DNA of 64,000 nt. It comes from Sphingomonas cavernae. Its GTDB lineage: Bacteria > Pseudomonadota > Alphaproteobacteria > Sphingomonadales > Sphingomonadaceae. Shown here in pieces: positions 51,369-60,535 of this stretch. Position numbers and translations under genes: made by a program. The notes beneath the pieces are model-generated. The model searched no databases, was not told the DNA's origin, and worked only from the letters and a program-made list of their open reading frames with translations. Each line of letters begins with the position of its first letter. The stretch's first letter is position 1. The DNA is taken from positions 746,501 to 810,500 of the forward strand of contig NZ_QYUM01000003.1 in NCBI RefSeq assembly GCF_003590775.1, given 5' to 3'.

Positions 51369-51566
51369 TCATCGCTTGAACAGTGCCTCTGCGCTGGTGC
51401 GGTGGCTGGTGGCGGCTGCAATCCGCGCCTCCGCGCGCGCGATTTCGAGCTTCAGCGCTTCGATCCTCAGCGTCAGCTCCTCGATCGACAGCGGATCGAG
51501 ATCCTCCTTGACGAGCATCGCAAGTGGTTCGCCCGGCCGCTTCGCAAAAAGTTCGTCCAGATCCAT
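51369..51566 (-). CDS. DUF1192 protein
   Basis: A 65-residue protein of the alphaproteobacterial DUF1192 family: DELFAKRPGEPLAMLVKEDLDPLSIEELTLRIEALKLEIARAEARIAAA. The C-terminal half is a coiled coil. Function unknown. It precedes clpA by 138 bases on the same strand. Confidence 0.9.
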   Translation of the reverse strand: MDLDELFAKRPGEPLAMLVKEDLDPLSIEELTLRIEALKLEIARAEARIAAATSHRTSAEALFKR

Positions 51567-51640
51567 CGGAGAAACGTTGACCGAAACGGTTCCGCTGTCA
51601 ATAAACCGCGCGGCGGCTGTTGGCCGCAGTGGGGGATTAT

Positions 51641-52645
51641 ATGTCAGCGTTGCCTGAGAAGATGATCGCGATCGACCCGTCTGAACCGGGTGGGCCCGAG
51701 GTGCTGCGGCCGGTCGAACGTGCAGTGCCGCAACCGGGGGCGGGGGAAGTGCTGGTTCGGGTCGCGGCAGCAGGCGTCAATCGCCCCGATATTCTCCAGC
51801 GGCGCGGCCTTTATCCGCCACCGCCCGGCGCGCCGACGATACCTGGGCTTGAGATCGCGGGCGAGGTCGTCGCGCTCGGCGAAGGCGTGCACGAGATACA
51901 GCCTGGCCAGGCCGTTTGCGCACTGATCGCCGGCGGAGGTTATGCAGAATATGCAGTCGCTCCCGCGGCCCAATGCCTGCCCGTGCCTCACGCGCTCACG
52001 ATGATCGAGGCGGCGGCGCTGCCCGAAACGCTGTTTACCGTGTGGACCAATTTGTTCGAGCGCGCTTATGCCGTGGAGGGCGACGTCGTGCTCGTTCATG
52101 GCGGTACCAGCGGCATCGGGACAATGGCGATCACGCTCGGCAAGCTCTTCGGATTGAGAGTGATCGTCACGTGCGGATCGGACGAAAAATGTGCAGCCGC
52201 CCGTGAATTGGGCGCCGATCTGGCTATCAATTACCAGACGCAGGACTTCGTGGCCGCGGTCAACGAGTTCACCGGCGGCACCGGGTGCACAGCAGTGCTC
52301 GACATGGTCGGGGGCGATTATGTGCCGCGCAACCTCCAGTGCCTTGCGCCGGAGGGGCGGCATGTCTCGATCGCGGTGCAGCGCGGCGCGACCGCGGAGG
52401 TCAATATCGCCGCGGTGATGATGAAGCGGCTGGTTCTGACAGGCTCGACGCTGCGCGCGCGCTCGGTCGAGTTCAAGGGTCTGGTCGCCGACGAACTCGT
52501 GCGCTCGGTATGGCCATTTGTCGAGGAAGGCAGTTTGAAGCCCGTCATTGACGCCGTCTTTCCGCTTGCCGAGGCGGCCAAGGCGCATGCGCGGATGGAG
52601 GCGGGGGAGCATGTGGGGAAGATCGTTCTGACCATGGGCGTGTGA
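51641..52645 (+). CDS. NAD(P)H quinone oxidoreductase, zeta-crystallin/PIG3 type
   Basis: A 334-residue zinc-independent medium-chain dehydrogenase. GroES-like part: EVLVRVAAAGVNRPDILQRRGLYPPPPGAP, PGLEIAGEVVALGEGV. NADPH part: VLVHGGTSGIGTMAITLGKLFGLRVIVTCGSDEKCAAARELGAD and GEHVGKIVL at the end. GGGGGA at 51630-51636 supports ATG 51641. It reduces quinones or enones. It diverges from the DUF1192-clpA unit. Confidence 0.94.
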   Translation: MSALPEKMIAIDPSEPGGPEVLRPVERAVPQPGAGEVLVRVAAAGVNRPDILQRRGLYPPPPGAPTIPGLEIAGEVVALGEGVHEIQPGQAVCALIAGGGYAEYAVAPAAQCLPVPHALTMIEAAALPETLFTVWTNLFERAYAVEGDVVLVHGGTSGIGTMAITLGKLFGLRVIVTCGSDEKCAAARELGADLAINYQTQDFVAAVNEFTGGTGCTAVLDMVGGDYVPRNLQCLAPEGRHVSIAVQRGATAEVNIAAVMMKRLVLTGSTLRARSVEFKGLVADELVRSVWPFVEEGSLKPVIDAVFPLAEAAKAHARMEAGEHVGKIVLTMGV

Positions 52646-52678
52646 TAGGTGGTCGTCCGTAGAATCTGACCCATGCCG

Positions 52679-52759
52679 GTGCTCCGGGCTTGACCCGGAG
52701 CCCATGTCGGAAGTGACAAGCCGGCCGGACAAAATGGGCTCCTGCTTTCGCAGGAGCAC
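52679..52759. repeat. Palindromic repeat with GTGCTCCGGG / GCAGGAGCAC arms
   Basis: GTGCTCCGGGCTTGACCCGG ... AAATGGGCTCCTGCTTTCGC AGGAGCAC: the same core as at 40126-40208 in reverse orientation. It fills the 137-base gap between the convergent oxidoreductase and RES genes. Flanking CTAGAGC ends are missing here. Confidence 0.75.
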
Positions 52760-52782
52760 AAGCCGATTTAACCGACCGTAGC

Positions 52783-53217
52783 CTAACGCCTGAACAGCCG
52801 TTTGTCCCATGGCCAGCGGCTTTTCGCGAGGATGCGCGCGCTCCTCGCCGCGGGATGCAGAGGGTTGAGCAGCCAGTTGGTGCCGTCGGGGGCGATCACC
52901 GAGGGAACGCGGGCGACAGGCGTTTCCGCGGTCTTCAACCAGGTGTCGCCCCAGGCTCTGCTCTCGGCGATGTCGCGCGGCAGGCGGTTTTCGGGCCATT
53001 CGGTTGCGGCCAGGCCGTCGTCGAACGCGATGCGCATGAGCTGAAACGGCGCGGGCATGGTCTCGACCTCAAGATGGACGAGCACTTCCAGCATCGCGAG
53101 CGCGCTTGAATCGGCGGCGTAAACGATCGGGCGCCCTTTGCTGTGCCAGCGGCCGCCGACGATCGTGCCGCCAACCCCGTCGAGATCGGCATGCTCGGAA
53201 ATGCGCCAGACGATCAT
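52783..53217 (-). CDS. RES-domain toxin
   Basis: A 144-residue RES-family NAD+-degrading toxin. Conserved residues: IVWRISEHADLDG, GGRWHSKGRPIVYAADSSALAMLEVLVHLE and SVIAPDGTNWLLNPLHPAA with the catalytic-type Arg, Tyr, Glu and Ser set. Start ATG 53217 lies 15 bases after the antitoxin stop, so the two are cotranscribed. Known RES toxins deplete cellular NAD+ and arrest growth. Length is usual. Confidence 0.93.
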   Translation of the reverse strand: MIVWRISEHADLDGVGGTIVGGRWHSKGRPIVYAADSSALAMLEVLVHLEVETMPAPFQLMRIAFDDGLAATEWPENRLPRDIAESRAWGDTWLKTAETPVARVPSVIAPDGTNWLLNPLHPAARSARILAKSRWPWDKRLFRR

Positions 53218-53232
53218 CGCGGTGCTGCAGAT

Positions 53233-53640
53233 TCAGGCCGAAAAGCCGTGGCGCGCCTGCATCAACACTTCCTCGACCAGCCGCGTCCCTGCGTCGCTCT
53301 TCAACAGGTCGATCGGCCGAGCGCCGTCGAAACGCTGTTTGGGCGCGTCGAGCCATGCCATCGCGCGCGCGCGATTGCCGAAGATCTGCGCGGCGGTTTG
53401 CAGCACGGTCACGAATCGCGCAAACCGATCGCTCTCCTCGGGCGTCAGCCGTTCGTCCTGTTTGAGCCTCCGGTCCAACGTACGGCGGGGGCCTACGATA
53501 CGCGCCACATCGGCGATGCTGATCGCGGGATCGGCGACCAGATCGCGGACGACCTTGACCGGCAACCCGCGCGCCACGGCCTCCGCCTGTCTGAGCGGCG
53601 GCGCCTTCACGAAGCGTTCAAGCGAAAATGCAGTTGCCAT
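53233..53640 (-). CDS. Xre/MbcA/ParS-type antitoxin
   Basis: A 135-residue antitoxin of the Xre-RES class. The N-terminal helix-turn-helix region (VKVVRDLVADPAISIADVARIVGPRRTLDRRLKQDERLTPEESDRFARF) and the C-terminal DUF2384-like toxin-binding part (FGNRARAMAWLDAPKQRFDGARPIDLLKSDAGTRLVEEVLMQARHG) are both clear. It binds the RES toxin and represses the operon. Confidence 0.94.
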   Translation of the reverse strand: MATAFSLERFVKAPPLRQAEAVARGLPVKVVRDLVADPAISIADVARIVGPRRTLDRRLKQDERLTPEESDRFARFVTVLQTAAQIFGNRARAMAWLDAPKQRFDGARPIDLLKSDAGTRLVEEVLMQARHGFSA

Positions 53641-53797
53641 ATGGCCAATATAGGTAGGCCAAATTGCGAACGCAACCCGTCGCCCGTCCGGGCTTGCACG
53701 GTATCTGGTGTCACCAAAGCGTCATCCCCCGGGGATTCGAACTGTAACACGAATCCGCGAAAGCTCCCGGGCAAGGCCAATGTCCGGGGGACTTTGC

Positions 53798-54664
53798 ATG
53801 GATACCATCAACCGCATTGCGATGGATGCCGACATCCTCGATTTCGTTGGGGCCGAGCCGCATTTCGCCGAGCGCTGCCACACCAAAAGGCGATGCTTCC
53901 GCACGATCTGGATTTCCGACATCCATCTGGGCACACGCGGCTGCAACGCCAGCATGCTCATCGATTTTCTCGACAGCACCGACAGCGAGACGATGTACCT
54001 CGTCGGCGACATCATCGACGGCTGGCGGCTGAAGAAGCGTTTCTACTGGCCCGCCGCGCATAACGACATCGTCTGGCGGATTCTCAAGCGCGCCAAGCGC
54101 GGCACGCGGATCGTGTATATCCCGGGCAACCATGACGAGATGTTCCGCCAGTTCACGGGACTGCAGTTCGGCGGGGTGGAGATCAAGCGGACCGCGATCC
54201 ACAAAACGGCCGACGGCAGGCGCCTCCTCGTTCTTCACGGCGACGAGTTCGACACCATCATGCTCGCGCACCGATGGCTCGCGCATGTTGGCGACTTTGC
54301 CTACGAAACGCTCATGCGGCTCAACTATGCCGTGAACAAGGTTCGCGCCCGGCTGAACCTGCCTTACTGGTCGCTGTCCAAGCACGCCAAGCACAAGGTG
54401 AAGAACGCGGTAGAGTTTATCTCCAAGTTCGAGGAGGTGGTGGCTCACGAGGCGGGTGCACGCGGAGTCGACGGCGTGGTCTGCGGTCATATCCACACCG
54501 CCGAAATCCGCGATATCGCGGGGGTCGAATATTATAATGACGGCGACTGGGTGGAGGGATGCACCGCGTTGGTCGAGCATTTTGACGGCCGGATGGAGGT
54601 GCTCCACTGGGCCGATGAGGTCGCTGCGCGCAACGCCGCCGATATCGCGCGGATTGCCGCGTGA
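53798..54664 (+). CDS. LpxH-like metallophosphoesterase
   Basis: A 288-residue calcineurin-like phosphoesterase. Metal motifs are ISDIHLGTRG, VGDIIDGW, IPGNHDE, VLHGDEFD and CGHIHTAE. The family (UDP-2,3-diacylglucosamine diphosphatase-like) is common in sphingomonads and acts on envelope lipids; a specific LpxH function is not proven, because these long variants with the RLNLPYWSLSKHAKHKVK insert are often encoded next to glycosyltransferases. ATG 53798 chosen; 53822 is possible. The end overlaps the next gene by four bases (GTGA). Confidence 0.9.
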   Translation: MDTINRIAMDADILDFVGAEPHFAERCHTKRRCFRTIWISDIHLGTRGCNASMLIDFLDSTDSETMYLVGDIIDGWRLKKRFYWPAAHNDIVWRILKRAKRGTRIVYIPGNHDEMFRQFTGLQFGGVEIKRTAIHKTADGRRLLVLHGDEFDTIMLAHRWLAHVGDFAYETLMRLNYAVNKVRARLNLPYWSLSKHAKHKVKNAVEFISKFEEVVAHEAGARGVDGVVCGHIHTAEIRDIAGVEYYNDGDWVEGCTALVEHFDGRMEVLHWADEVAARNAADIARIAA

Positions 54665-55686
54665 AGATCTGCATCGTCACCGACGCCTGGGATCCGCAGG
54701 TCAATGGCGTCGTCCGTACGCTGACGGCGGTGCGCGCCGAACTGGAAGCGGCGGGGCACGTCGTGCGCGTAGTTTCTCCCGACCTGTTTCTGTCGCTGCC
54801 ATGCCCGACCTATCCCGAGATCCGTCTGGCGATGACGCGCACCGCGACCGTGGGTTCGATCATCGAGGATTTCGCGCCTGACGCGATCCATCTGGCAACC
54901 GAGGGGCCCCTCTGCGTGGCCGCGCGGCGCTGGTGCCTGAAGCGCGATTTCCCTTTCACCACCGCCTATCACACGCAGTTTCCCGATTATGTGGAGAAGC
55001 GCACGGGCATGCCGGCCGAGTGGGTGTGGCGATACATCCAGTGGTTCCATGAGCCCGCGCGAGCGGTGCTCGCCTCCACGGCCAGCATCCGCGCGACGCT
55101 CGTCGACCATGGCATAATGCAGGTGCGCCATTGGGGGCGTGGCGTCGATCTCGCATGCTTCAACCCTGACGCATCGCCGCCCGACATCTATGCGGGGCTT
55201 GCAAGACCGATCCAGCTCTATGTCGGCCGCGTTGCGGTGGAGAAGAATATCGAAGCCTTTCTCCGGACCGACGAACCCGGCACCAAGGTGGTCGTCGGCG
55301 ACGGCCCTGCGTCCGCGGAACTCAAGGAGCGCTTCCCCGACGCCGTGTTCGCCGGCCCCTTGACGGGCACCATGCTCGCAGGCGCCTATGCGGCAGCCGA
55401 CGTGCTTGTCTTTCCCAGTCGAACCGATACTTTCGGACTCGTAATGATCGAGGCCTTGGCCTGCGGCACGCCTGTTGCGGCTTATCCCGTAACCGGCCCC
55501 GTCGATGTTCTGACGCGCGAGACGGGGTGCATGGACCACGATCTGGCGCGCGCGATCCGGGGCGCGCTGCAATTGGGCCGCGACGATTGCGTGTTGCATG
55601 GCCGCAGTTTCACCTGGACCGAAAGCGCGCGGCAATTCCTTGACGCGCTTGCGCCGCTGGACGAGGATTTGCGCGCGGCCGCCTGA
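54661..55686 (+). CDS. GT4-family glycosyltransferase
   Basis: A 341-residue GT-B glycosyltransferase starting with GTG that overlaps the phosphoesterase stop. N-terminal KICIVTDAWDPQVNGVVRTLTAV and HLATEGPLCVAARRWCL, YHTQFPDYVEKRTGM, C-terminal donor site YVGRVAVEKNIEAFL, VVVGDGPASAELKERFPD and FPSRTDTFGLVMIEALACGTPVAAYPV with the EX7E motif. It resembles alpha-mannosyl- or sulfoquinovosyl-type lipid glycosyltransferases. Coupled translation with the LpxH-like gene suggests a joint role in a membrane glycolipid. Confidence 0.93.
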   Translation: MKICIVTDAWDPQVNGVVRTLTAVRAELEAAGHVVRVVSPDLFLSLPCPTYPEIRLAMTRTATVGSIIEDFAPDAIHLATEGPLCVAARRWCLKRDFPFTTAYHTQFPDYVEKRTGMPAEWVWRYIQWFHEPARAVLASTASIRATLVDHGIMQVRHWGRGVDLACFNPDASPPDIYAGLARPIQLYVGRVAVEKNIEAFLRTDEPGTKVVVGDGPASAELKERFPDAVFAGPLTGTMLAGAYAAADVLVFPSRTDTFGLVMIEALACGTPVAAYPVTGPVDVLTRETGCMDHDLARAIRGALQLGRDDCVLHGRSFTWTESARQFLDALAPLDEDLRAAA

Positions 55687-55748
55687 GGGCGGAGACAAGA
55701 GAAACTTGCTCTTGCGCGCCCGGATGTTTAGATCGGGTGCAATATTCC

Positions 55749-55778
55749 GGCCGCTCCGTGAGGGGCGGCCCTTATTTT
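55749..55778 (+). terminator. Terminator after the glycosyltransferase gene
   Basis: GGCCGCTCC-GTGA-GGGGCGGCC followed by CTTATTTTGT. Stem of nine pairs with one G-T wobble. It lies between the glycosyltransferase stop and trcR. Confidence 0.85.
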
Positions 55779-55794
55779 GTCTGGAGAATTCACC

Positions 55795-56481
55795 GTGGCC
55801 CAGCCGCTCATGCCCCATGCGACCGCTTCGTGGCTGGTCGACAACACCGCGCTCAGCTTTGAGCAGATTGCCGAATTTTGCGGGCTCCACATTCTCGAAG
55901 TTCAGGCGATCGCCGACGACACTGCCGCCACCAAGCTTACTGGCCGCGATCCGGTTCGCGCGCACGAGCTGACGATGGACGAGATCGAAAAGGGTCAGAA
56001 GGATCCGAACTACCGGCTCGTCATGTCAAAGGGCCCCGATCAGATCCGACGCACCAAGGGACCGCGCTACACGCCCGTTTCCAAGCGCCAGGACAAGCCC
56101 GACGGCATTGCGTGGATCATCCGCAACCATCCCGAGATTTCGGATGGCGCGATCGGCAAGATCATCGGCACGACGCGCACGACGATTCAGGCGATCCGCG
56201 AGCGCAGCCACTGGAACATCGCCAACATCATTCCCAAGGATCCCGTGACGCTTGGGCTCTGCTCGCAGCGCGAGCTTGATGCGCTGGTCGCCAAGGCCGC
56301 CAAAAAGGCCGGGCTTGAAGCGCCGACCGACAGCCGGATGGAGGGCGACCGCGCCGCGCTGATCGAGGAGCTGCGCGCCGAACGCGATGCCGCAGCGCGT
56401 GACGCCGATGCCGCGCTCCACGCGGAAGAGCATGGCCCGCAGCCCACCGAGCATACCGCGGACAGCCTTTTCAAGAAGTGA
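55795..56481 (+). CDS. trcR: Cell-cycle transcriptional regulator TrcR (DUF1013)
   Basis: A 228-residue alphaproteobacterial DUF1013 protein. ASWLVDNTALSFEQIAEFCGLHILEVQAIADD, DPVRAHELTMDEIEKGQKDPNYRL, PRYTPVSKRQDKPDGIAWIIRNHPEISDGAIGKIIGTTRTTIQAIRERSHWN are highly conserved, with two helix-turn-helix regions. A coiled tail follows. GGAGAA six bases before GTG 55795 sets the start. In related bacteria TrcR associates with RNA polymerase and cell-cycle promoters. The end overlaps the next start by four bases. Confidence 0.94.
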   Translation: MAQPLMPHATASWLVDNTALSFEQIAEFCGLHILEVQAIADDTAATKLTGRDPVRAHELTMDEIEKGQKDPNYRLVMSKGPDQIRRTKGPRYTPVSKRQDKPDGIAWIIRNHPEISDGAIGKIIGTTRTTIQAIRERSHWNIANIIPKDPVTLGLCSQRELDALVAKAAKKAGLEAPTDSRMEGDRAALIEELRAERDAAARDADAALHAEEHGPQPTEHTADSLFKK

Positions 56482-57563
56482 GCGGCGCCTCGCCTGACGC
56501 GTCGCTGACGCAGGACGAGAGCTTCGTCGCGACGAGCCATAAGGGACTGACGCACCCGCTGGGACGGTTCGCGCCCGAGCCGGGCACGTTGCATCGGCTG
56601 GATGGCGGCGTGCGCTGGGCGCGGATCGAGCTGCCCGGCTCGCTGGGGCACATCAATTGCTGGGTGCTCGACGATGATGGCGGCGCCGCAATCGTCGATA
56701 CCGGGCTCAATCTGCCGGATTGTCGCGCGAACTGGGAGGCGATCCTTGCCGGCGAGCTGGCGGGCGTCGAGATAACGCGCATTGTCTGCACGCATCTGCA
56801 TCCCGATCATATCGGACTTGCCGGCTGGCTCGCAAAAAGGTTCGATGCGCGAATCTGGATGACGCGCGGCGAGTGGCTGACCGCCCAGATGCTGCGCGCC
56901 GACGCACGCGATACGGTTCCCGATGATGTCAACGCAATGCGCCACGCCGCAGGGTGGAGCGCGGCACAGATCGAAGCCGCCGCCGCCGAGGGGTGGGGAC
57001 GGATGCGGTCGATCGTGCACCGCCTTCCGATGAGCTATCGCAGGATACAGGATGGCGAGACGCTCAGCTTTGGCGGAGAGACATGGCGCGTCGTCACAGG
57101 GTGCGGGCACAGCCCGGAACATGCGTGCTTGCTCAACGAACGGGCGGGCGTGCTGATTGCGGGCGATCAGGTGCTGCCGCGGATCAGTTCCAACGTGTCA
57201 CTGGGCATTACCGAGCCTGAAGGCAATCCGCTGGGCGACTGGCTGGCCTCGATCGAGAAGCTGTTGGGGCTGTCTGACGATCTGCTGGTGCTGCCCGCGC
57301 ATGGCGAGCCTTTTCGCGGCCTTCATGCTCGATTGAAGGCGTTGCGCGGCGAACATCTGGCGAGGCTTGACGAGCTTTGCGAGTTCCTTGTCGAGCCGCG
57401 CCGCGCGATTGATTGCTTCGGTTGCCTGTTCAGCCGCGAGATCAAGGACGATGTGCTGGCCATGGCAACCGGCGAGGCGCTCTCTCACCTCAGATATCTC
57501 GAGGTTTCGGGACGTTCCGTGCGCGAGGTTCGTGACGGAATCGCGTGGTATAGAGCGACTTGA
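56478..57563 (+). CDS. MBL-fold metallo-hydrolase
   Basis: A 361-residue metallo-beta-lactamase-fold hydrolase. The HxHxDH zinc motif is CTHLHPDHIGLAGWLA, followed by the TGCGHSPEHACLL His and the IAGDQVLPRISSNVSL Asp ligands, and LPAHGEPFRGLHAR His. A C-terminal helical domain is included. It is of the RNase Z/glyoxalase-II-like group with an unknown ester or thioester substrate. GTG 56478 overlaps trcR's stop. Confidence 0.92.
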   Translation: MSGASPDASLTQDESFVATSHKGLTHPLGRFAPEPGTLHRLDGGVRWARIELPGSLGHINCWVLDDDGGAAIVDTGLNLPDCRANWEAILAGELAGVEITRIVCTHLHPDHIGLAGWLAKRFDARIWMTRGEWLTAQMLRADARDTVPDDVNAMRHAAGWSAAQIEAAAAEGWGRMRSIVHRLPMSYRRIQDGETLSFGGETWRVVTGCGHSPEHACLLNERAGVLIAGDQVLPRISSNVSLGITEPEGNPLGDWLASIEKLLGLSDDLLVLPAHGEPFRGLHARLKALRGEHLARLDELCEFLVEPRRAIDCFGCLFSREIKDDVLAMATGEALSHLRYLEVSGRSVREVRDGIAWYRAT

Positions 57564-57594
57564 CCAACCCCTGCGCCAGCCTACACTTCTGTCA

Positions 57595-59280
57595 ATGAGC
57601 GCGCCCTTACCGATCTGGAAAACCCATTATAACCATCCCAGCGAATGGGATCAGAGCTTCGCCCCGCTTTCTCTTCCGGCAATGCTGGAGGCGAGTGCTG
57701 CCGCGCATGGGGCCGCCGACCTGATGGACTTCATGGGGCGGCGCTACAGCTATGCCGAAACGCTCGACGCGGCCAACCGTGTCGCTTGCGGGCTCCAGGC
57801 AATGGGCATTGCCAAGGGCGACCGGGTCGGGCTCTTCCTGCCGAATGTGCCGCATTATCTGGCCGCATATTATGGCGCGCTCAAGATCGGCGCGACCGTG
57901 GTGAACTTCTCGCCGCTCTATACTGTCGACGAACTCGCGCATCAGGTCTCGGATTCGGGAACCCGTGTGCTGTTCACGCTGTCCGCCAAGGCGCTGTTGC
58001 CGACCGCGCTCAAGGTCATGGCGCATAGCGCGCTCGAGCGGGTGATCGTCGGCTCTGTCGCGGGTGTCCTGCCAATGGGCAAATCGATCCTCTACCGCCT
58101 CTTCAAGCGCGACGAGGTCGCCGAGATGCCGCATGGCGACCCGCGTGTGACCAGGTTTTCCGCGCTTGTCGACAATGACGGCGCATGTTCATGTGCGCCC
58201 ATCGACCCGGTGAACGACGTCGCGCTGATCCAATATACCGGCGGCACCACGGGCACACCCAAGGGCGCGATGCTCACGCACCAGAATCTGACCGGCAACG
58301 CACGGCAGGTCGATCTGCTCGATCCCGATCCTTCGGCACCCGACAGAATAGTTGGCGTGCTGCCCTTTTTCCATGTCTTCGCAAATACCTGCGTGCTTAA
58401 TCGCACGGTCCACCGGGGCGGCATGATTGCGATGCTGCCGCGCTTCGACGCCGCACAGACGCTGGCGCTGGTCCAACGCGTCAAGGCGACTGCGCTGCCC
58501 GGCGTGCCGACGATGTATCAGGCGCTGCTCGATCATCCGCGGGTCGACCGCACCGACTTTTCCAGCTTGCGCGTGTGCATATCGGGTGGCGCACCGCTGC
58601 CGGCGGAAGTGAAGGCCAGGTTCGAGGAACATACCGGCGCCAAAGTGGTCGAAGGCTATGGTCTGACCGAAAGCTCCGGCGTCGTCTCGACCAATCCGTA
58701 TGAGGGGCTCAACAAGCCGGGCACGATCGGCCAGCCCATTCCCGGCACGTTGGTCAAGCTTGTCGACAAGGAAGACCCTACCAGGCCGCCGCCGCAGGGG
58801 CAGCCCGGCGAACTCGTTTTCGCGGGACCGCAGGTGATGAAGGGGTATTGGAACCGGCCCGACGCCGATGCCGACGTGTTCGTCGACGGTTTCCTGCGCA
58901 CGGGCGACGTCGGCGAGATCGACGCGGATGGCTATATCCGCATCGTCGACCGGCTGAAGGATATGATAGCTGTCGGCGGCTTCAAGGTGTTCCCGAGCCA
59001 GATCGAAGCGATTCTCTATCGCAATCCCGCGGTGAAGGAAGCGCTCGTGATCGGCGTGCCCGACGCCTATCATGGCGAGATGCCGAAGGCGTTCGTCACA
59101 TTATCCGAAGGCGCAGCGATGGATGGCGAGGCGTTGAAGGCATGGCTCAATCCGCAGCTCGGCAAGCATGAGCGCGTACTGGCGGTCGAGGTGCGCCTCA
59201 ACCTCCCCAAGACGCTGATCGGCAAGCTGAGCCGCAAGGAGCTGGTGGCGGAGGAGAAACAGAGGGCCGCGAGCGCGTAA
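57595..59280 (+). CDS. Long-chain fatty-acid-CoA ligase (AMP-binding)
   Basis: A 561-residue acyl-CoA synthetase that activates fatty acids as acyl-AMP, then acyl-CoA. Core motifs: YTGGTTGTPKGAMLTHQN (P-loop type), VEGYGLTESSG, RTGDVGEIDADGYIRIVDRLKD and the catalytic Lys in LPKTLIGKLSRKEL. ATG 57595 starts at the family N-terminus (PIWKTHYNHPSEWDQSFAP); the frame extends upstream but would overlap the hydrolase gene. Probably cotranscribed with the metallo-hydrolase. Confidence 0.95.
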   Translation: MSAPLPIWKTHYNHPSEWDQSFAPLSLPAMLEASAAAHGAADLMDFMGRRYSYAETLDAANRVACGLQAMGIAKGDRVGLFLPNVPHYLAAYYGALKIGATVVNFSPLYTVDELAHQVSDSGTRVLFTLSAKALLPTALKVMAHSALERVIVGSVAGVLPMGKSILYRLFKRDEVAEMPHGDPRVTRFSALVDNDGACSCAPIDPVNDVALIQYTGGTTGTPKGAMLTHQNLTGNARQVDLLDPDPSAPDRIVGVLPFFHVFANTCVLNRTVHRGGMIAMLPRFDAAQTLALVQRVKATALPGVPTMYQALLDHPRVDRTDFSSLRVCISGGAPLPAEVKARFEEHTGAKVVEGYGLTESSGVVSTNPYEGLNKPGTIGQPIPGTLVKLVDKEDPTRPPPQGQPGELVFAGPQVMKGYWNRPDADADVFVDGFLRTGDVGEIDADGYIRIVDRLKDMIAVGGFKVFPSQIEAILYRNPAVKEALVIGVPDAYHGEMPKAFVTLSEGAAMDGEALKAWLNPQLGKHERVLAVEVRLNLPKTLIGKLSRKELVAEEKQRAASA

Positions 59281-59379
59281 TCGGCGGGAACTTGCGCCGC
59301 GCTGAGCTTTCACCGGCGCCTAAAAGTTGTGGCGTCGAACGCTTGACCCTTTGCTGAGCCGCCGTCACAAGCGAAAACC

Positions 59380-59628
59380 ATGGGACAGGAACAGGATGCC
59401 TTTGCCGAGCTTTCGTTCGAGGACGCGCTGAAGCGGCTCGAGACCATCGTCTCGCGGCTGGAGAGCGGGGAAGCATCGCTTGACGAGTCGATCGGGCTCT
59501 ATGCCGAGGGCGACAAGCTGCGCGCGCGCTGCGAGGCGCGATTGGCCGAAGCGCAGGCGAGAATCGAGAAGATCGGGCTCGGTCAGGATGGTCGCCCCGC
59601 CGGAACCCAACCTTTCGATGCCGGCTGA
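59380..59628 (+). CDS. xseB: Exodeoxyribonuclease VII small subunit
   Basis: An 82-residue subunit of exonuclease [57 protein letters not shown] is the conserved two-helix hairpin. It partners with XseA, which is not in this window. It precedes ispA, as in many bacteria. Confidence 0.96.
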   Translation: MGQEQDAFAELSFEDALKRLETIVSRLESGEASLDESIGLYAEGDKLRARCEARLAEAQARIEKIGLGQDGRPAGTQPFDAG

Positions 59629-59635
59629 CGGCACA

Positions 59636-60535
59636 ATGACTCGAGCGTCGATCGATCTGACGCCCGCGCTGGACCAGATCGCCAGCGAGATGGATCGGCA
59701 GTTCGACCTGTTGCTCCGCGTGCCCGACGATTCGCGTCGCACGCTTTTTCAGGCGATGCGTCATGCGGCGATCGGCGGCGGCAAGCGCATGCGTCCCTTG
59801 CTGACCGTTGCAACCGCCGAAATGTTCAATGTCGACCGGCAACGCGCGCTGCGCGTGGCGACCGCGGTTGAATGCATCCACGTCTATTCGCTGATCCATG
59901 ACGACCTGCCCGCGATGGACGATGACGACCTGCGCCGCGGCAAGCCGACGGTCCACAAGGCGTTTGACGAGGCGACCGCGGTATTGGCGGGCGATGCGCT
60001 CCACGCGCTGGCCTTCGAGATACTCGCTGACGAGGAAACGAGCCCCGATCCCTTCGTGCGATCCGAACTCGTCTTCGAACTGGCGCGTGCGAGCGGCCCC
60101 AGCGGGATGGCGGGTGGCCAGATGATGGACCTGGCGGCCGCACATGACAGTTTCGACCTGTCCGCGGTGACGCGGCTCCAGCAGCTCAAGACCGGCGCGC
60201 TCATCGGCGTTTCGGTCGAATCGGGGGCAATCCTTGGCCGTATCCCGCCCGAAGGGCGCATGGGTCTGCGCGGCTATGCCCGCGATATCGGGCTGGCCTT
60301 CCAGATCGCGGACGACATCCTCGACGTCGAGGGTGATGCCGACGTCGCCGGCAAGGCGCTCAACAAGGACATGGCGGCGGGCAAGGCGACCTTCCTTTCG
60401 CTGCTGGGGCTCGACCGCGCGCGAGAGCAGGCAGGGCTGCTCGTCGATCAGGCTGTCCGGCACCTGCGCGGCTTCGGCCATGAAGCAGATCTGCTGCGCG
60501 CGGTGGCGCGCTACGTCGTCGAAAGGGATCGCTGA
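59636..60535 (+). CDS. ispA: Farnesyl diphosphate synthase (polyprenyl synthetase)
   Basis: A 299-residue prenyl transferase condensing IPP with DMAPP and GPP. First Asp-rich motif DDLPAMDDDDLRRGKPT (bacterial DDx4D type), RHAAIGGGKRMRPLL, GGQMMDL, and the second motif FQIADDILDVEGD. The order xseB-ispA is common. Starts at 59636 and 59618 are both possible, the latter overlapping xseB by 11 bases. Its stop overlaps the coaD start. Confidence 0.95.
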   Translation: MTRASIDLTPALDQIASEMDRQFDLLLRVPDDSRRTLFQAMRHAAIGGGKRMRPLLTVATAEMFNVDRQRALRVATAVECIHVYSLIHDDLPAMDDDDLRRGKPTVHKAFDEATAVLAGDALHALAFEILADEETSPDPFVRSELVFELARASGPSGMAGGQMMDLAAAHDSFDLSAVTRLQQLKTGALIGVSVESGAILGRIPPEGRMGLRGYARDIGLAFQIADDILDVEGDADVAGKALNKDMAAGKATFLSLLGLDRAREQAGLLVDQAVRHLRGFGHEADLLRAVARYVVERDR

